Source: Tetrahymena thermophila SB210
Lineage: Eukaryota > Ciliophora > Oligohymenophorea > Hymenostomatida > Tetrahymenidae
Length of the DNA stretch: 64,000 nt
Assembly (NCBI RefSeq): GCF_000189635.1
Contig: NW_002476027.1
Location: forward strand, 186,001 to 250,000
Direction of reading: 5' to 3'
The notes beneath the pieces are model-generated. The model worked only from the letters and a program-made list of their open reading frames with translations. It was not told the DNA's origin and made no database searches. This document shows positions 38,051 to 51,186 of this stretch, piece after piece. Position 1 is the stretch's first letter. Every line of letters starts with the position of its first letter. The position numbers and the translations under genes were made by a program.

Positions 38051-41000
38051 ATGTTTGACAATAAAACTCACAAAAGAGTAGGAACGATTGTAAATAATGT
38101 CAATAACTACTATTTAGAATAAGAAGAAAAAGAAAGGCTTTTGTAAGCTAGTATGTCTAACAAGAAGCCATAAAAAAAAATAATTCAAAAGCAAGTCTAT
38201 ATGTAGCATTTAGAAAAGAGACTTAATGAAATTACAGCAATAGGAAAAGAAATGAGAGATATTTAAGCAAATCAAACTTAATCTAAATAAAAAGAAATGG
38301 TTAAATAACTTTAAATGGAAACTTAAATAAAAGTAACTTTTAATCTCATTAAAATCCAATAAATAACTAAAACATTCATTCTGAATTTATTTCTTGTTTA
38401 CTAATATTATTATTTTGAATTTAATCTTGCTTTGATTCTCATAACTTACTAATTAATTCATTTTTAATAGGATTCTAAGTAATAATAAAAGAAGCTTAGA
38501 TTATGTAAATAGTTTATGTAAACAGGATTGTGTAGAAATAAAGACACATGCAAATATGCTCATTCAATATAAACATTAGATACAGAGTATTTTCCTTAAA
38601 GTAAAAATATAAATATTTGAAACTTATTAAATGCTTAAATTACTCATTTAAAGAATCAAAAATTTAATTTATTTATATTTAACAAATATTTAAGGCTGGG
38701 TTAACCACTTCAAGAGAAATATGATATTAAATAGACCGCAATCAGCAGTAAATTTAAAATCAGTATCACAAATAACTTCGCCTCCTAAGGCAGTAGATAA
38801 TATATTCAACTTTTTTTATCCTTCATTATCAAATGAAAAAAAAGTAACAATTAGTCCTCAAACCTAGATATTTACTATTAACTAAAACAAATAAAACCAA
38901 TAAGAATAATAACTATAATAAACTCCGTAAGTAAAGAATCCTTCTAACTCTGAAAGAATAAAATAATTTCTCACCAGAGTCTAGTCTGCTAAAATTTAAA
39001 AATAAAATCCTAAACCTATATAAGATCCAAATATTGACAAAGTTATAAATTAAAAAGGTAGAACCATGCTAATGGAGGCAGTCATACAAGGAAATATTGA
39101 AGGTATACAAAATGGAATGTTAAATACATAGTAAAATATTTAAAAATAATAAAAATAGCTGTTCGAAATTTCCTGTAGCTAGGAGCAAACCCAAATTTAA
39201 CTGATTGGAAAGGTGATAACAGCATAATACATGCAATCAAAAAGAACTTTAATGATATATTAGGTGTAATCCTTGACACTAGCCAAAAATACATTAATTT
39301 AAACAACAGGTTTTTTACAAATAAAGTCACATACTTAATGATGGCAGCAAAACTATCATAAAGTGACATGGTAAAAACTTTGCTTGCAGCGAAAGCAGAC
39401 CCTAATATAACAGATGAAGTAAATAATATATTTAATTGATGAAAAAATAACTCAAGGTGACCAAAAATTAGCATTATATGCAGCGAACAATTAATCTAAT
39501 AATAGTTTTTAATTAAAAAATAAAATAAATTTAAAATTCATAATATAATTGATTTTAATATAGAAATATCAATAAAATTGATTTTAAAGCAAACAAATTG
39601 AAATAAAAAAAGAACTAAGATTTAACACAAAATAAGAATTGAAATAAAAATAATTAGATGGTTTTAATATAAAAAAAATTTAACAAATTAGGTTTAAATA
39701 AGTTTTATTTAGAGTTTATAATTAAGATAAGTCTTTCTATTATATATTTTAATTTTTTTTAACATTAAATATTTTAATAGGCAAATAGAACTGCTATTTT
39801 TTATTGTATTTTTAACAATGATTTAGAGAGTATATATGATTTGGTAGAAGGAGGTACTAATTTAACTATAGTTGATGATGTAATTAATGTATTTTAACTC
39901 TTTTATCAATTATTAAATCTGTAAAATTATAGAGAAAGAAGACTTGTGTAGACTATGCTTTCCAAAGAAACTAAATAGATCTTATAAATTATTTGTTTTC
40001 TAAGGGAGGTGCTTTAGCAGACACTACATAACGTAATATTTCATTAAAATTTAATTATTATTACAATTGTTCTACTTTAATCTATTTAGACCACAAAATA
40101 ATGTTCTTGGCTGTTTAAAATAATAAGCTAGGGTTAGTTTATGAGCTAATCAAAAGAGGTAACTCGCCTATGTCAGTTGATGAAAATGGGAATAATCTAA
40201 TGTTGTTAGCAATAAAACATTAATATTACGATTCTGCAATTGAATTATGCCAAGATTATAGTTTGAACAATATAATTACACAAAATAATAAAGTAATATT
40301 TTCAATACGGTCAATTTATTTAAAGAATTTTTTAAAACTAAAGTAAGGTGAAAATTGCATTTTCCTGTCTATTAAAGAACAAGCTTATTAGCTGGCTAAA
40401 TTTTTTATAAGATAGGCAAAAAGTTTAGATTGTGTGGATAATGTAAAAAATATTTATTCAATAAATAGTTTTAAAATTTTTTAACTAACATTTGTAGGAA
40501 GGAAAGACAGCTCTTATTTATGCAGCTGAATCTAACTAAGATGATCTAGTAGAATTAGTTATGCAAAAAGATATACAAGATATTAACAAATAAGATAAAG
40601 TAAATATATTTAAGAATTTAATAAGTTATGAATTTATTTAATTCAAAAGAAAATGGGAACTGCACTGATTTATGCTGCCAAAACTGAAAACATACTTTCT
40701 ATTGAACATATCCTTAAGTGTAAGCAAACAGTAAAGGCTTATTTGGTTGATTTTTATGGGAAAAAAGCAAGACACTATTGCTAAAATAAAACAGCTGCTA
40801 AAAGGATAATAAATCGCTATATGATTGATTAAGGATAGCTTTCTGAATCTCTAATAAAAGGTTTGCTAAATTTTCTTCTACTTTAATTTTTATTCATTAT
40901 TTTAAATCTGAGAGATATAATAAAATTAATTATAATTAAAGAAATGGAGGAGGAAGAAGACTATTTGAACAAATAAATGTTATTTAAAATAAAAACCATA

Positions 41001-41069
41001 CCTTAGCATGATAGTCATGATTAAAAATTTAAAAAGGTAAAATAGAATTAATAACAATATTAATCTTGA
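38051..41069 (+). CDS. CCCH zinc finger and ankyrin-repeat protein, 667 aa
   Basis: Nine exons: 38051-38332, 38471-38600, 38695-39102, 39159-39418, 39781-39879, 39933-40032, 40090-40292, 40498-40599, 40650-41069. A basic Gln/Lys-rich N-terminus precedes one CCCH finger with C106-x8-C115-x5-C121-x3-H125 (CKQFMQTGLCRNKDTCKYAH), the type that usually binds AU-rich or GC-rich RNA. After a Gln-rich linker come at least seven ankyrin repeats, with cores such as GRTMLMEAVIQGN, VTYLMMAAK, NRTAIFYCIFNN, NNLMLLAIKH, GKTALIYAAESN and GTALIYAAKTEN. Joining 39418 to 39781 restores perfect repeat spacing; the 362-nt intron between contains an ankyrin-like remnant (see findings). The last exon reads on without a recognised domain; an optional in-frame intron from about 40861 cannot be excluded. 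Likely a post-transcriptional regulator. Confidence 0.85.
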
Positions 41070-41224
41070 ACATTCATACTAAGAATGTATAAACAAATAA
41101 ATATTTTCATCTAAACTAATTATTTTAATTAATTTATATAACTATATTAGAAACTTTGTATATTATAATATATAAATTCTGTTATTTACTAAGCTTTTTG
41201 TAATTAAAATACTACTTTGTTCAT

Positions 41225-41634
41225 TCAATTTTCATCTTCTACTTAATTTTGTGCTAATATTTGTAGCTTATTTATTAAATCATTATTGAATTTTTAATTG
41301 TATAAAGGCGAATATTGAGATAATAAAATATCAAATGATTCAAAACGAGTCTGCTCAAGACAAGGTTTGCTATCTGGTAATACCTAAATGAATTTTGATT
41401 GAAATAATTAAAAATATTTTAATTTTAACTATTTAATTAATCAATTATATGTACAATAATTCCTTCTTAGGTGCAGCATTTCAAATGGAGGACATTCTTT
41501 TCTAGTGTTGTAAATATCATTTCACATTAGTCAGTTTAGTTTGATATTATTTCTATCTTTTCTACATAGTTAAACTTTGTGAACTCCTCAACTTCTTTTT
41601 CAAAATCTATATGATTTTCGTTGTCACAATCCAT
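41225..41634 (-). CDS. GSKIP-domain protein, 112 aa
   Basis: Two exons: 41634-41455 and 41383-41225, phase 0. The second half (FESFDILLSQYSPLYNQKF followed by NDLINKLQIL) matches the C-terminal helix region of GSKIP (TVYSLLDTLSPAYREAF...LLQRLEAL). The first half has the alternating beta pattern expected upstream. In animals GSKIP binds GSK3-beta and PKA-RII; the same domain also occurs at the N-terminus of the CLU/TIF31 mitochondrial-clustering proteins. This is a stand-alone copy of about GSKIP length (139 aa in human). A PKA-binding helix is not evident, so GSK3 binding or an unrelated role is inference. It is convergent with the CCCH/ankyrin gene, whose stop is 155 bp away. Confidence 0.75.
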
Positions 41635-42732
41635 AATATATGGTCTCTTTATTAATAATTTTTTTAGGATTATACAAAAATAAATAAATATCTTTATTAA
41701 TTAATAATAAAAAATTCAGTACAAATTATACATTTAATTTGCTTTTTTGTTGTTTAATTTTTTTTGAAATGAATAGATTTTTGTTAATTAAGATTAGAAG
41801 ATTAATTAATTTAATATTTTTTTGTTTTTGGAAAATTCGAGTATTTTTTGTAGAATTAAATATAAATAATTAGTTAAAAAAACTAAATTTTGAATAAAAA
41901 TATCATTTTTCTTCTAAAATTAATAGCAATCATTATAAAATATTTGATTATTCCTTTTTTTCTTAATATTTAAAGTACATAAATAAAGAGAAAATTTAAC
42001 AAGCTTTATCTTCAGTTGAAAATATCTAAAAAATTTTTAGCTATTTTTTTTTTTTGCTAAATAAAATTCGTTCCTAAATTCAACAAAGTTGCTTGAATTT
42101 AAAACTAATAGAAAAATTTGATAAAATTTATTGAATAAGATCAGAAATCAGAATACTGAAATAAAAATTTTAATTATTGTTAAACTCAAAATAACTAATA
42201 AAAAATTAGATTCTTTTTCATGAGAAATAAAGATTTAGCTTTTAAAAATTATTATCAACAAGCAATTTTATTTAAAAAATAAAAAATTATTTTACATCAA
42301 AAGTAGAAATTTATGATTATAAATAAACGCAGTGTATCAAAAATTAGTTAATTTTTCGATGCTATTGTTATTTGTTAAAAATTTATAAAATTTGAGAAAT
42401 ACTAATAAAAATTTTGATGCTAAAATTTTTAAAATTTAAAATTATATACTTATACAATTTATTTGGAGCAAATACTTTTTAAATTTCTTAGAATTTGCTT
42501 GTATAACTCATAAATGGTAATTTGATACTAAGAAAATGCAAAAGATAGCTTAAAAATACTTGCATAAAATGTGCATATTAATATTTTAAATTACCATTTT
42601 TATAATTAAAATAAAAATATAAACATGTTTATTTCACAATTAACTATTGACTTTATTAATAATTTTATTTTACTATAAATTTATATAAAATATTTCTTTG
42701 TATATTATTTACTATTTTATTTGCTTTTAATT
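41635..42732. other. Intergenic region
   Basis: 1.1 kb of AT-rich DNA lies between the GSKIP-domain gene start and the UNC119 stop, both leftward. It contains a perfect 12-bp inverted repeat (see separate entry) but no recognisable gene. Confidence 0.5.
42512..42599. repeat. 12-bp inverted repeat 3' of UNC119
   Basis: AAATGGTAATTT at 42512-42523 is exactly the reverse complement of AAATTACCATTT at 42588-42599, with a 64-bp loop. It lies about 130 bp past the UNC119 stop, so it could be a 3' UTR hairpin, or chance given the base composition. Confidence 0.5.
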
Positions 42733-43356
42733 TCACTCATTATCATCATCATTATCGTCATAGTTTTATTCTTCATCTGAGTCAAGAGGTGCATAATTGT
42801 ATTCTGCTTTATTGTGCATAACTAGTTCATCACCTACAAAATAAAAAGAATCTGATTTTGTTTCCCATGGATTTAAAATCATTTCTTCTTTTTCTTTTTC
42901 TGAGAGAGAAGGGACATCATAAATAGATTCCCAATTATTAGTTGTGTTAGGAATACAGAAAGGGAATTTGAATTCATAAGATTGAATGAGTTTTTCTCTA
43001 AAATAGTGACGTTCAATCATTAAAAAATTCTTGACAGGTTTTTATCCTACTGAAAAAGTTAAGCTTGTTCCTATTGTTTTAATATCAAAGAAGTTATTTC
43101 CAAAATGATATCTGACAGTACGCATTTCAATTTCTTCCTCTGGTGACAATTCTTGCTACTCTAAAGCTTTTAATTCTTCTTCATCTGCTTATTCTCTGCT
43201 AATTTAAAAGAATACTTTATTTGTTTCAACATCTCTTATCCTAAAATCCAAAAATTGTATGTTGTAATGGTTAGCACTAAGAGGGCACAAAAACTATTCA
43301 GTAGGTTTAGTGAATGCTCTTACATCATCAGGTGTAAACTTCTTATTATTATCCAT
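42733..43356 (-). CDS. UNC119: UNC119-family lipid-binding chaperone
   Basis: Single exon of 208 codons (207 aa). UNC119 is a PDE6D-like immunoglobulin-fold carrier that sequesters myristoylated proteins and delivers them to cilia; ARL3-GTP releases the cargo. Family motifs are nearly unbroken: [17 protein letters not shown] (about residues 35-51), [76 protein letters not shown] and [12 protein letters not shown]. The length equals the conserved core plus a short acidic tail ([11 protein letters not shown]); the long disordered N-terminus of vertebrate UNC119 is missing. The start ATG at 43356 has an A-rich leader and falls where the family core begins. This fits a heavily ciliated cell. Confidence 0.96.
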
Positions 43357-46300
43357 TTCTCCTTTTAATTTAATTCACTTTTATCTTATTTCTATCTAAA
43401 AGATGTAGTTATTTACCTCTATTTTTTAATTGAAATTTCTTTTTTTCTTTATCAATAAACTATAATTTATTTAATAAAATTTAACTTTCTATGCCTGCTG
43501 TTCAATTCTAATAATTTAGGATATAACTATCAATTCTAAAATATTTATTTTAAATAACCTGATGCTATATCGTAATTGTTATTTGTTCTCTCTTATTACA
43601 TGAAGTTATTTTTTGAAATCTAAAGAGCAGCACCTTTCTTTACTTCTTTATTTTAAAGCATATATTACAAATTGATGAAATTTTTATCAATTTTAAAGTT
43701 GATGAATAAATACCCAATATTTAATAAATAAATAAATCAATGAATAAAAATCAAAATTTTATTCATACAAAAATAAAAATATTTAGCTTTAGGAATGTTT
43801 AAAAAGTAATATTTAAAAAAAATATTTTTATTTTTGTAAGTTTCTTATATAAAATCTTCTTTTTTTGAGATTTTTGATAACTTAATTATAATTTAAGCAT
43901 TAACCCCTTTTATTTACTCATGAAATCATAGCAACATATATACTAATACGAGTGTAAAGTTTAAAGTTTTTAATTTTAATGAATTATAAATTGTTTTATG
44001 AAGAAATAAAAAATTTTAAGACAATTATATAATTTTTATTTATAAATTTTGCTTCTAAAAGTATAAACTAATATTTTGATTAAGATTTTTTAAATAGTTT
44101 TAATAAGCATTTTAGTGTTGATAACATTTATTATTTTATTATTTTTAATTAGATAGTAAATTTCTTTTTGTTATAAATGTTTAGCAAATTATGGGTATTT
44201 AATTTTATTAAAAGTATATAATTTTCTTTAATTTTTTTAAAATGATTAATATGATTCAAATATATTTTATTAATTTTTAAAAAGCAAATAATAATGATAA
44301 TATTGATTTTTTATTTGTAAAAATGATTTTATCTTCTCAGGAAACTATTAAATTAAATCATTAAAAAATAATAATAAATTTAATTGGAAATGAGCAATAG
44401 GCTTTTTTAAGTTTCTAGAAACAAATAATTTTTAGTAAATTAATAAAGTATTCTTTTTTTGTTTTTATTAAGTTATATTTAAAATAGACTGACTAATAAT
44501 AATTAAACAACAAACACTAAAATAATTATATTATTTTATAAAAACGGCAATTAATTTATTAAATGAAACCCAGCTTTATTGGTTCTTGATTATTAGCTGA
44601 TTATGATTATTTAAATTTTATATATATATGCCTTCTTGTACTCCAATAATTGAAAATTGGAAGAACTACAAACAGAAGATTTGTTTTTCAAAAAGAATTC
44701 AATCAAAATTTAAAATTATTCAGAAAGGTTCAAATATGAAATTAAAATTTGCAAAATATGTTTTAATATTTTACTTTTACACTTTTAAATTTCAACTGTC
44801 TATAAAAACTTCTGATACAAAATTTCTTATTAGTTTAATTCAAAGCCTAAAATTGATTTTTTTTAAAAAAGAAACATGTAATTTATAAAAAACTGAAGAA
44901 AAATAAGTTTTTATTATTTGTAAAAAAATAAAATTAAAAATAGAGCAATTAGATTAAGAAAAATTTTAGCTTTGAAGATACCAAAACCTATCAAGTTCCT
45001 GGAAACATATGAAATCAAAATCATAAATATTAAAATTCTTATTTCAATTTATTTCTTGTTCAATTTTAAAATAATAAATATTTTATTATGTGCATTTTAA
45101 GGAATAGAATTTTTTTCTAATAGCATGATTAAAAGTTATTTAGATCGATAATTAATATAATCCCATCATTTCTATTAATAAAAATTAGAGTTATACAATT
45201 ATGCTTTATGTTGTTTATTAAGAAATTAAAAATTTGCAAAATTATTTTAAAATTAGCTTTATCTAGTTTATTTTTATTTGATGATTGAGCTGATGTATTT
45301 AAAAATAAGTATATTTATTTATAACATCATTTTTTCCAAAATAACTAAGTGGATCCATTGATTTTGTTTGTAATTTTTTAGAAGGATTTTAGAATTGATT
45401 AATAAATAAATTTATAGGAAAGTAAATTCGGAGTAATAAGGAAAAGATTATCTTTGAAAATTTAATATCTCAAAGACAACATTCTTTAATGAATTAGTTA
45501 ATTTTCAGATATTTTGTGTTATTATTTTATTAAGAAACTAATATAATAAAATTTACAGACTTTTTTAAATATTTGTAAAATATTTTTAAAATTATTATTA
45601 ACAATTTTCATTAGTGTCATGATTTTTTTAAATTATTTATTTAGGTTTAATATATCGTTATTTATAAAAAGAGTTAAAATTGTCAATTAATTTCAATATA
45701 AAACTAAATTTACAAAAATATTGTAGATATTCTTAATAAAATTTGTTTAAAATATTTTTCTATGCCTTTAGCGCAAAATATTTTCTAAATTTACTTTGAA
45801 AATTCTATAAAAAAATCTTTGCAAAAAAAAAAAACAAACTAATTTATTTGATTTTGCTTTATAAATAATTTAGATGAAATACGAGAGATTATTTGGCAAA
45901 ATAAGCCGATTTTACTAATTTTTGTTTTTCTTCTAAAATGGACTTAATAGCAGCTTAAATTAGAGACTGCAGCTTAAGTGATGCTAGTAATTTGTAATTT
46001 TTTTTCATTTTAGATGTAATCCTATTTTTCTAATAAAATCTCTTTGTTTTTTAAAAAATTTCAAACCAGAATTCAAACACTAAACAGCGTTTTATTTAGA
46101 AATCTTGTTATTTCTCAATTATTTATAACTGTCTTTACTTCAATATTAAAATAAATTTTAAATATCTGCTAGTAGGAAAAGTTATAAAAATAAATTTAAA
46201 CTAAATTTTGGCTGTCTATTGCTTAAAATTATAGTTTTAAATGAGAAAACACTGCTTTCGGTTAACACTCTCTAACGCCTTTTATAAAAAATAAAAATTG

Positions 46301-47005
46301 TTTCATATTTTAGCTAAGATTTTGATAACTTTTTTAAAAACGAATTTAAAACTATTAGAATGGTTAAATGATAAAATTAGGAATAGGTAAAAGTTGAAAT
46401 CTTTCAAAGCTTAATTTGTTTTTTATTTTTGAATTAATTTTATATGTTTTAATTTTTTTAATATCAAAGCAATTTATTTTTTATTTACTTTAAAAGTATA
46501 AATAACCAAAGGAATCTCATTTAATTATTTTTAATCTATGTAAAAGGAAAAAAAATAACATATCTTGTTTGTTTTTTATATGATCCATAAAATTGTATTA
46601 AAAGACCATTCTTATAAGATGAAAAATGTTAAATTTCAATTGGATTTTTTTTAAAAATTAAGCTATTAAAGTAGAAAGCAATTAATTATAATCATTCATA
46701 CTTAGTTTGAATAAAAATAAAAGAAATTTATTTCTTTTAAGTAAACTAAGTTGGTTAACAGAATATCACCACTCTACAAAAAGAAATTCAACTTTTAAAA
46801 CACTTTATGATAGATAAGATAGAGTAAGTAATATCAAAGTGAAAAACAGATAACTAAAAGTCTTGATAAAGTATTGATTAACTTATTAATTGGTAAAAAT
46901 CAAAAATTTCTAAGAAAAAAGCACATATTAAATTTAAATAGATAAAGATTATTAAAATTTTAGAAGAAAAGAGAGAGGAAAACTAATATATTTAAATAAA
47001 TTAAA
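43357..47005. other. Long gene-poor AT-rich stretch
   Basis: 3.65 kb lies between UNC119 (leftward) and the hypothetical gene at 47006 (rightward). Open frames on both strands are short and Phe/Ile/Lys/Asn-rich, like translated AT-rich noncoding DNA. The best is about 115 codons near 44628, judged not coding. A slightly GC-richer patch near 46240-46285 was not identifiable. The stretch contains promoters for both flanking genes. Confidence 0.5.
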
Positions 47006-48767
47006 ATGAATGAGTAATTTTATAACACTAGTCATATTCTATTATAAGGAAGAGATAAACATTGTTCTATGCAATCACAAGAGTACTCTGCCCAAACTAA
47101 AAGTACTATTCTATTATAAGAGATTCAAAAACAAAGCGTACAATCTCTTAAAAAAACAGCCAGTTTGCGAGTAATTATTATGTTCAATGGCTGTTTATAA
47201 TTATTATATCGAATTTAAATTTTATTAATATAATACAACTTACCTTGAAATTTTATTTAAGTATATCATTCAGTTATAACATTTTCGAAATTGATATTAT
47301 TTTTTAACAAATTAGAGCATTAACTTTGATAGCATCTTGCATAGTGGCCGAGAAAGTATAATCACTATTATAAGTACTGTCCGTGAGAAATAGTAATCAC
47401 AGTAATAAGAATTAGATTAAGATTGTGATTTAAACGATAATGTTTTAAATGAATAGCCCAAATATAATTGTCTTTAATTTGAGAATGCAATAAATAATTA
47501 ACAATATTAGAAGCCTATCGCAAATTATAAATATATATATCAATCTAATGTAAATTAAATTTTAGAAAAGTTGTCACATTCTGAATAAATAAATTAGAAT
47601 TAAACTGAAATACTAACTTTAAATCCTTAAGAAAGAGAGTTGCAGTTGATAGAGCTAAGGTAGTAGCTCTTCGAGTATAATGAAATAGTGTCAAATCCTT
47701 ACCTTTTCCATTTAAAAAATTTAACTCGTGAAGAATAAATTTATCATCTTCTTTCAAAGAACTCATTTGAACATCCTTTTTCCTAATTTTTATTGGAAAA
47801 TACTCATCCACTATAAAATAGCAAACAATAAAATCTCATTTTATAGAGTGCGACTAAATCTAAAAGCATTATATCTTCCATCTCAATTTCTGGTATATAA
47901 GATTAAAACTCTTTTTGTGAAAAGACACTAGATTACAATATTACTTAAGAAAATCAAATAAAAAAAAATAATGATTTAATAGATCAAAGCAAAATGTATT
48001 ATTTATAGAAGTAATAGTAGTTATTGATATAACCACTCTAAGATACTGATATGAGAATAATTCAATTGAAAACTAGTGGTTAAGAGTTGGATAACCTATA
48101 AATTGTAGAATTATATTTAAATGGATAAAGCAAGTTATAATTTAGTAAAATAAAGGATTGGATTGAAGACTTTATTAACTAGAAAAAACCTTATGATAAC
48201 TACATCCACAAATTCATTTTTCATAAAAAATACAAAGACTTTGAGTCAGAAGAGTAAAAGTATAAAGGCGTATCACGCTTTCATAACTTAAATCGTATGT
48301 TTATGCACACTATCATTAAAATTCTATCAAAGGAAAACCTTAAATAATTCTGTTTACCTCTAATTATAATGAATAAAATATCAAATATTATAAATGGAAT
48401 TAAAAACGAGGCGTTTAAGAAATATAATAACGGTAAGAGCAAAACCTGCTTTTTTAACCACTATCACTATAATCTGCTTTTTCTTTAAATCAATAAAGAG
48501 ACGCTTAAACTGTTTTAAAAAAATAGTAAAGATCTAGAAATGCACCAGTCTATTTTTAGAATAAATTTAGAAAATGAAATGTTGAGCTGCTCTGATATCA
48601 TTTACTGTAATTTAATTAAGTTTTATATTTATAGAATTGTTAATACTACAATCCAATATAATATTCAATCCAATGACTATAATAACTGTGTGAGACTATA
48701 ATATGTTGAAAGAGTACTAAATGGGATAAAAAAACTTAGCGAAGGATAAGCAATAAAACGCTTTTGA
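47006..48767 (+). CDS. Hypothetical protein, 538 aa
   Basis: Two exons: 47006-47170 and 47316-48767, phase 0, joined by a 145-nt AT-rich intron. No family recognised. The first 300 residues are Gln/Ser/Asn-rich, with a probable helix around residues 165-200 (QERELQLIELRQQLFEYNE). From about 345 to the end lies a region with the composition of a folded domain (KDWIEDFINQKKPYDNYI, later VSRFHNLNRMFMHTIIKIL and a conserved-looking CFFNHYHYNLLFLQ). No signal peptide or membrane helices. The 1.45-kb second exon without TGA, with TAA/TAG spread evenly and sensible codon variety, supports a real gene. It may belong to a ciliate-restricted family. Confidence 0.7.
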
Positions 48768-51186
48768 ATAGTTTTTTTTGAGCTCATTAGATTAAAAGAC
48801 TCTAGAAAACTAAAGAATTAGAAATTCTTAATAATAACTACTTAATTTAGTAATCAATTTTACATCAGATTATAAAAATAATTAATATTGCTTCTTCTTT
48901 TCTAAACAAATAATTATCTATATTAATTTCTAAGATACTGACTATAATTTTCTTTTAATCTTAAAAAAACATCATTCTAATTTCGAAAAAGCATCCACTA
49001 AATTAAATCTTATAAATATAATATTAACAGACAATACAAGCTATATTTAATATAAGGAAGAAAAATTGTGCAACAGAGTAAAATAATTAGAAAGATTTTT
49101 CTATTATCAATCAAAGCTGCTAGCTTGTAATTTTGAATTCAACAACTTTTTTCCTTTTTTGAATAACTTCTTAATATAAAAATCTATTTTAGCGCAATAT
49201 ATAAAAACTCTTAAATGTATAATAAAATTTCTATCATAAATCATTATTCTTAAATATTCTATATTTAAAAATCCTTTTTGTGTATTGATTTACATTAAAA
49301 ACTATTTTCTAATATTATATCTGCTTTTTATTTAATCAATTAATCATTATATTAATATAAATAGCGTATCCATATCTTTATAAATTCATTTATTTTTAAA
49401 ACTTTTAGCTTAATCATTATATATAATTAATGTTAGATTTAAATTTTCATTCAATTTAGACGTTAGAGAAAAACTCTCAGATTCCTTCCAGACATTTTTG
49501 CGTTTCATATTTTTTTCTCTTTTTTATCTTATTACAGATTAATATTTCTACTTAAGTATGTTAAACTTATTTTTGTTAAATTTTTTTTTTTAAAATCATG
49601 GTTTATTATTTTTAAAATATATGTTTTACAGATTATCGATATCAGCCGCTATTTTTAAATTGTTAATTTATTTAAAGTCTGTCAAATAGTTGCTTGTAAT
49701 ATATCTTTAAGTTAATAAAATTTGAGCAAAAAACTAATACTTACTCTAAGTATATCATCAAGACTAAATAAACAGATTTTAAACAGTTTAATGCTAGAAT
49801 CTTATATATTTTTAACAAAATAGATGTTTCAAAATTCATCTATTTGTACCATTTTAGTCATTTACAAACACTTATTTTAACGCTGCTTTTGATTACTGAT
49901 TTAACATAAAAATAATGTTGTTTATATGCTAATCATCATGGTTAAATTAATCACAATAATGTATAATTAATGCATTTCAATTATTTAAATTCTTTTTAAT
50001 CATTAAGATTAAAAAAAAAGAAGGAACAAACTAATTAACCATTTTAATTTTCGGTAAGTATTTAAGGTGATACTTATTCTATTTTATATAATATTTGAAT
50101 ATAGAAAATATAAAATTAACAAAAATAAAAACATAAAAGATATTTAATTTACATCCGAAGTATATAAAAGATGCTAATGTATTTAGGATATTGATTTTTT
50201 CTACTAGCATTATTTAAAACACACCAATCTTGAAAAGCAAGAGAATATTTAGCTACATGATTTGTATTTCCTTCTAAAAAAACTAATCATTCACAGAAAA
50301 CTTTTTTATTTCTTTATTACTAAACATATTTAATTTATGACGTAAATAATTGTCCACGTATCCTTTTATTTATCTTTATATTATCTAAATCTTATTTAAT
50401 TATAAAATCAACAAATTAGCTATTTTTCTAATGAAAATCAAAAACAGTTTAAAATTTTAAACAATTTTTTTTTAATTTAATATAAAAAGAAATTTTATTA
50501 AAAAATAAAATTAAATTTTCATTAAAATACCAATTACCAAATACGTTAAAATAATTTTATCAATTTTCTATTTTATATTTTTATTTTATCTTTTTATTTG
50601 AAAATTTTTTTCAAAAAGTTTAAATTAAATCATTTAGTCAGTAAGAAGAAGAGTTAAATAGCAAAAAATTAACTATTTGAGAAACTTAGATATATTATTT
50701 TGACACAAAAATAAATAGAAAAAAATTACAGATTTTAAAAATTATAATTTTATTTTTTCAATTTATGTTTTGTTAGAACCAAAAATTAAAATAGTAATTT
50801 TAAATTAGTTGATTAAAATAATTTTAGATTGTGTTTTTTTCAAAAAAGATTTAATTAATTCATTAAAAATAATAAACCAATAAATAAATAATTGCAGTGG
50901 TAATTAGCACAGAAATATGATAATATATTTGATTTGTAAATTAAATATAATCAGTAGATTTTGCAAGTAATAAAGAGTACTTCTAATAAAAAATTGTAAA
51001 GGAAAATTATTCATTCATTTTATTAAAAAACACAGAGAATTGAAATCAATATCTTAGTAGATCAATCTGATTAGCTAGCTCTTCATTTATTTATTATTAA
51101 TTGAAAAATTAATTTGCTTTATTAAAATTAAGTTTTAAAAGTGATAAAGAAAAGTAATTATAATAATAATAATAATTAAGGAAAGG
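48768..51186. other. Intergenic region
   Basis: 2.4 kb of AT-rich DNA lies between two rightward genes. Only low-complexity tracts are seen, including a (TAA)n run at about 51158-51177 just before the next start. No ORF with coding character was found on either strand. Confidence 0.5.

Noticed and set aside
39082-39474. Minus-strand open frame of about 130 codons
   Set aside because: It overlaps ankyrin exons on the plus strand and has no protein-like motifs beyond hydrophobicity of antisense ankyrin DNA.
44628-44974. Plus-strand open frame of about 115 codons in the gap after UNC119
   Set aside because: Phe/Lys/Ile-rich composition like translated noncoding AT DNA, no motif, and no plausible exons before or after.
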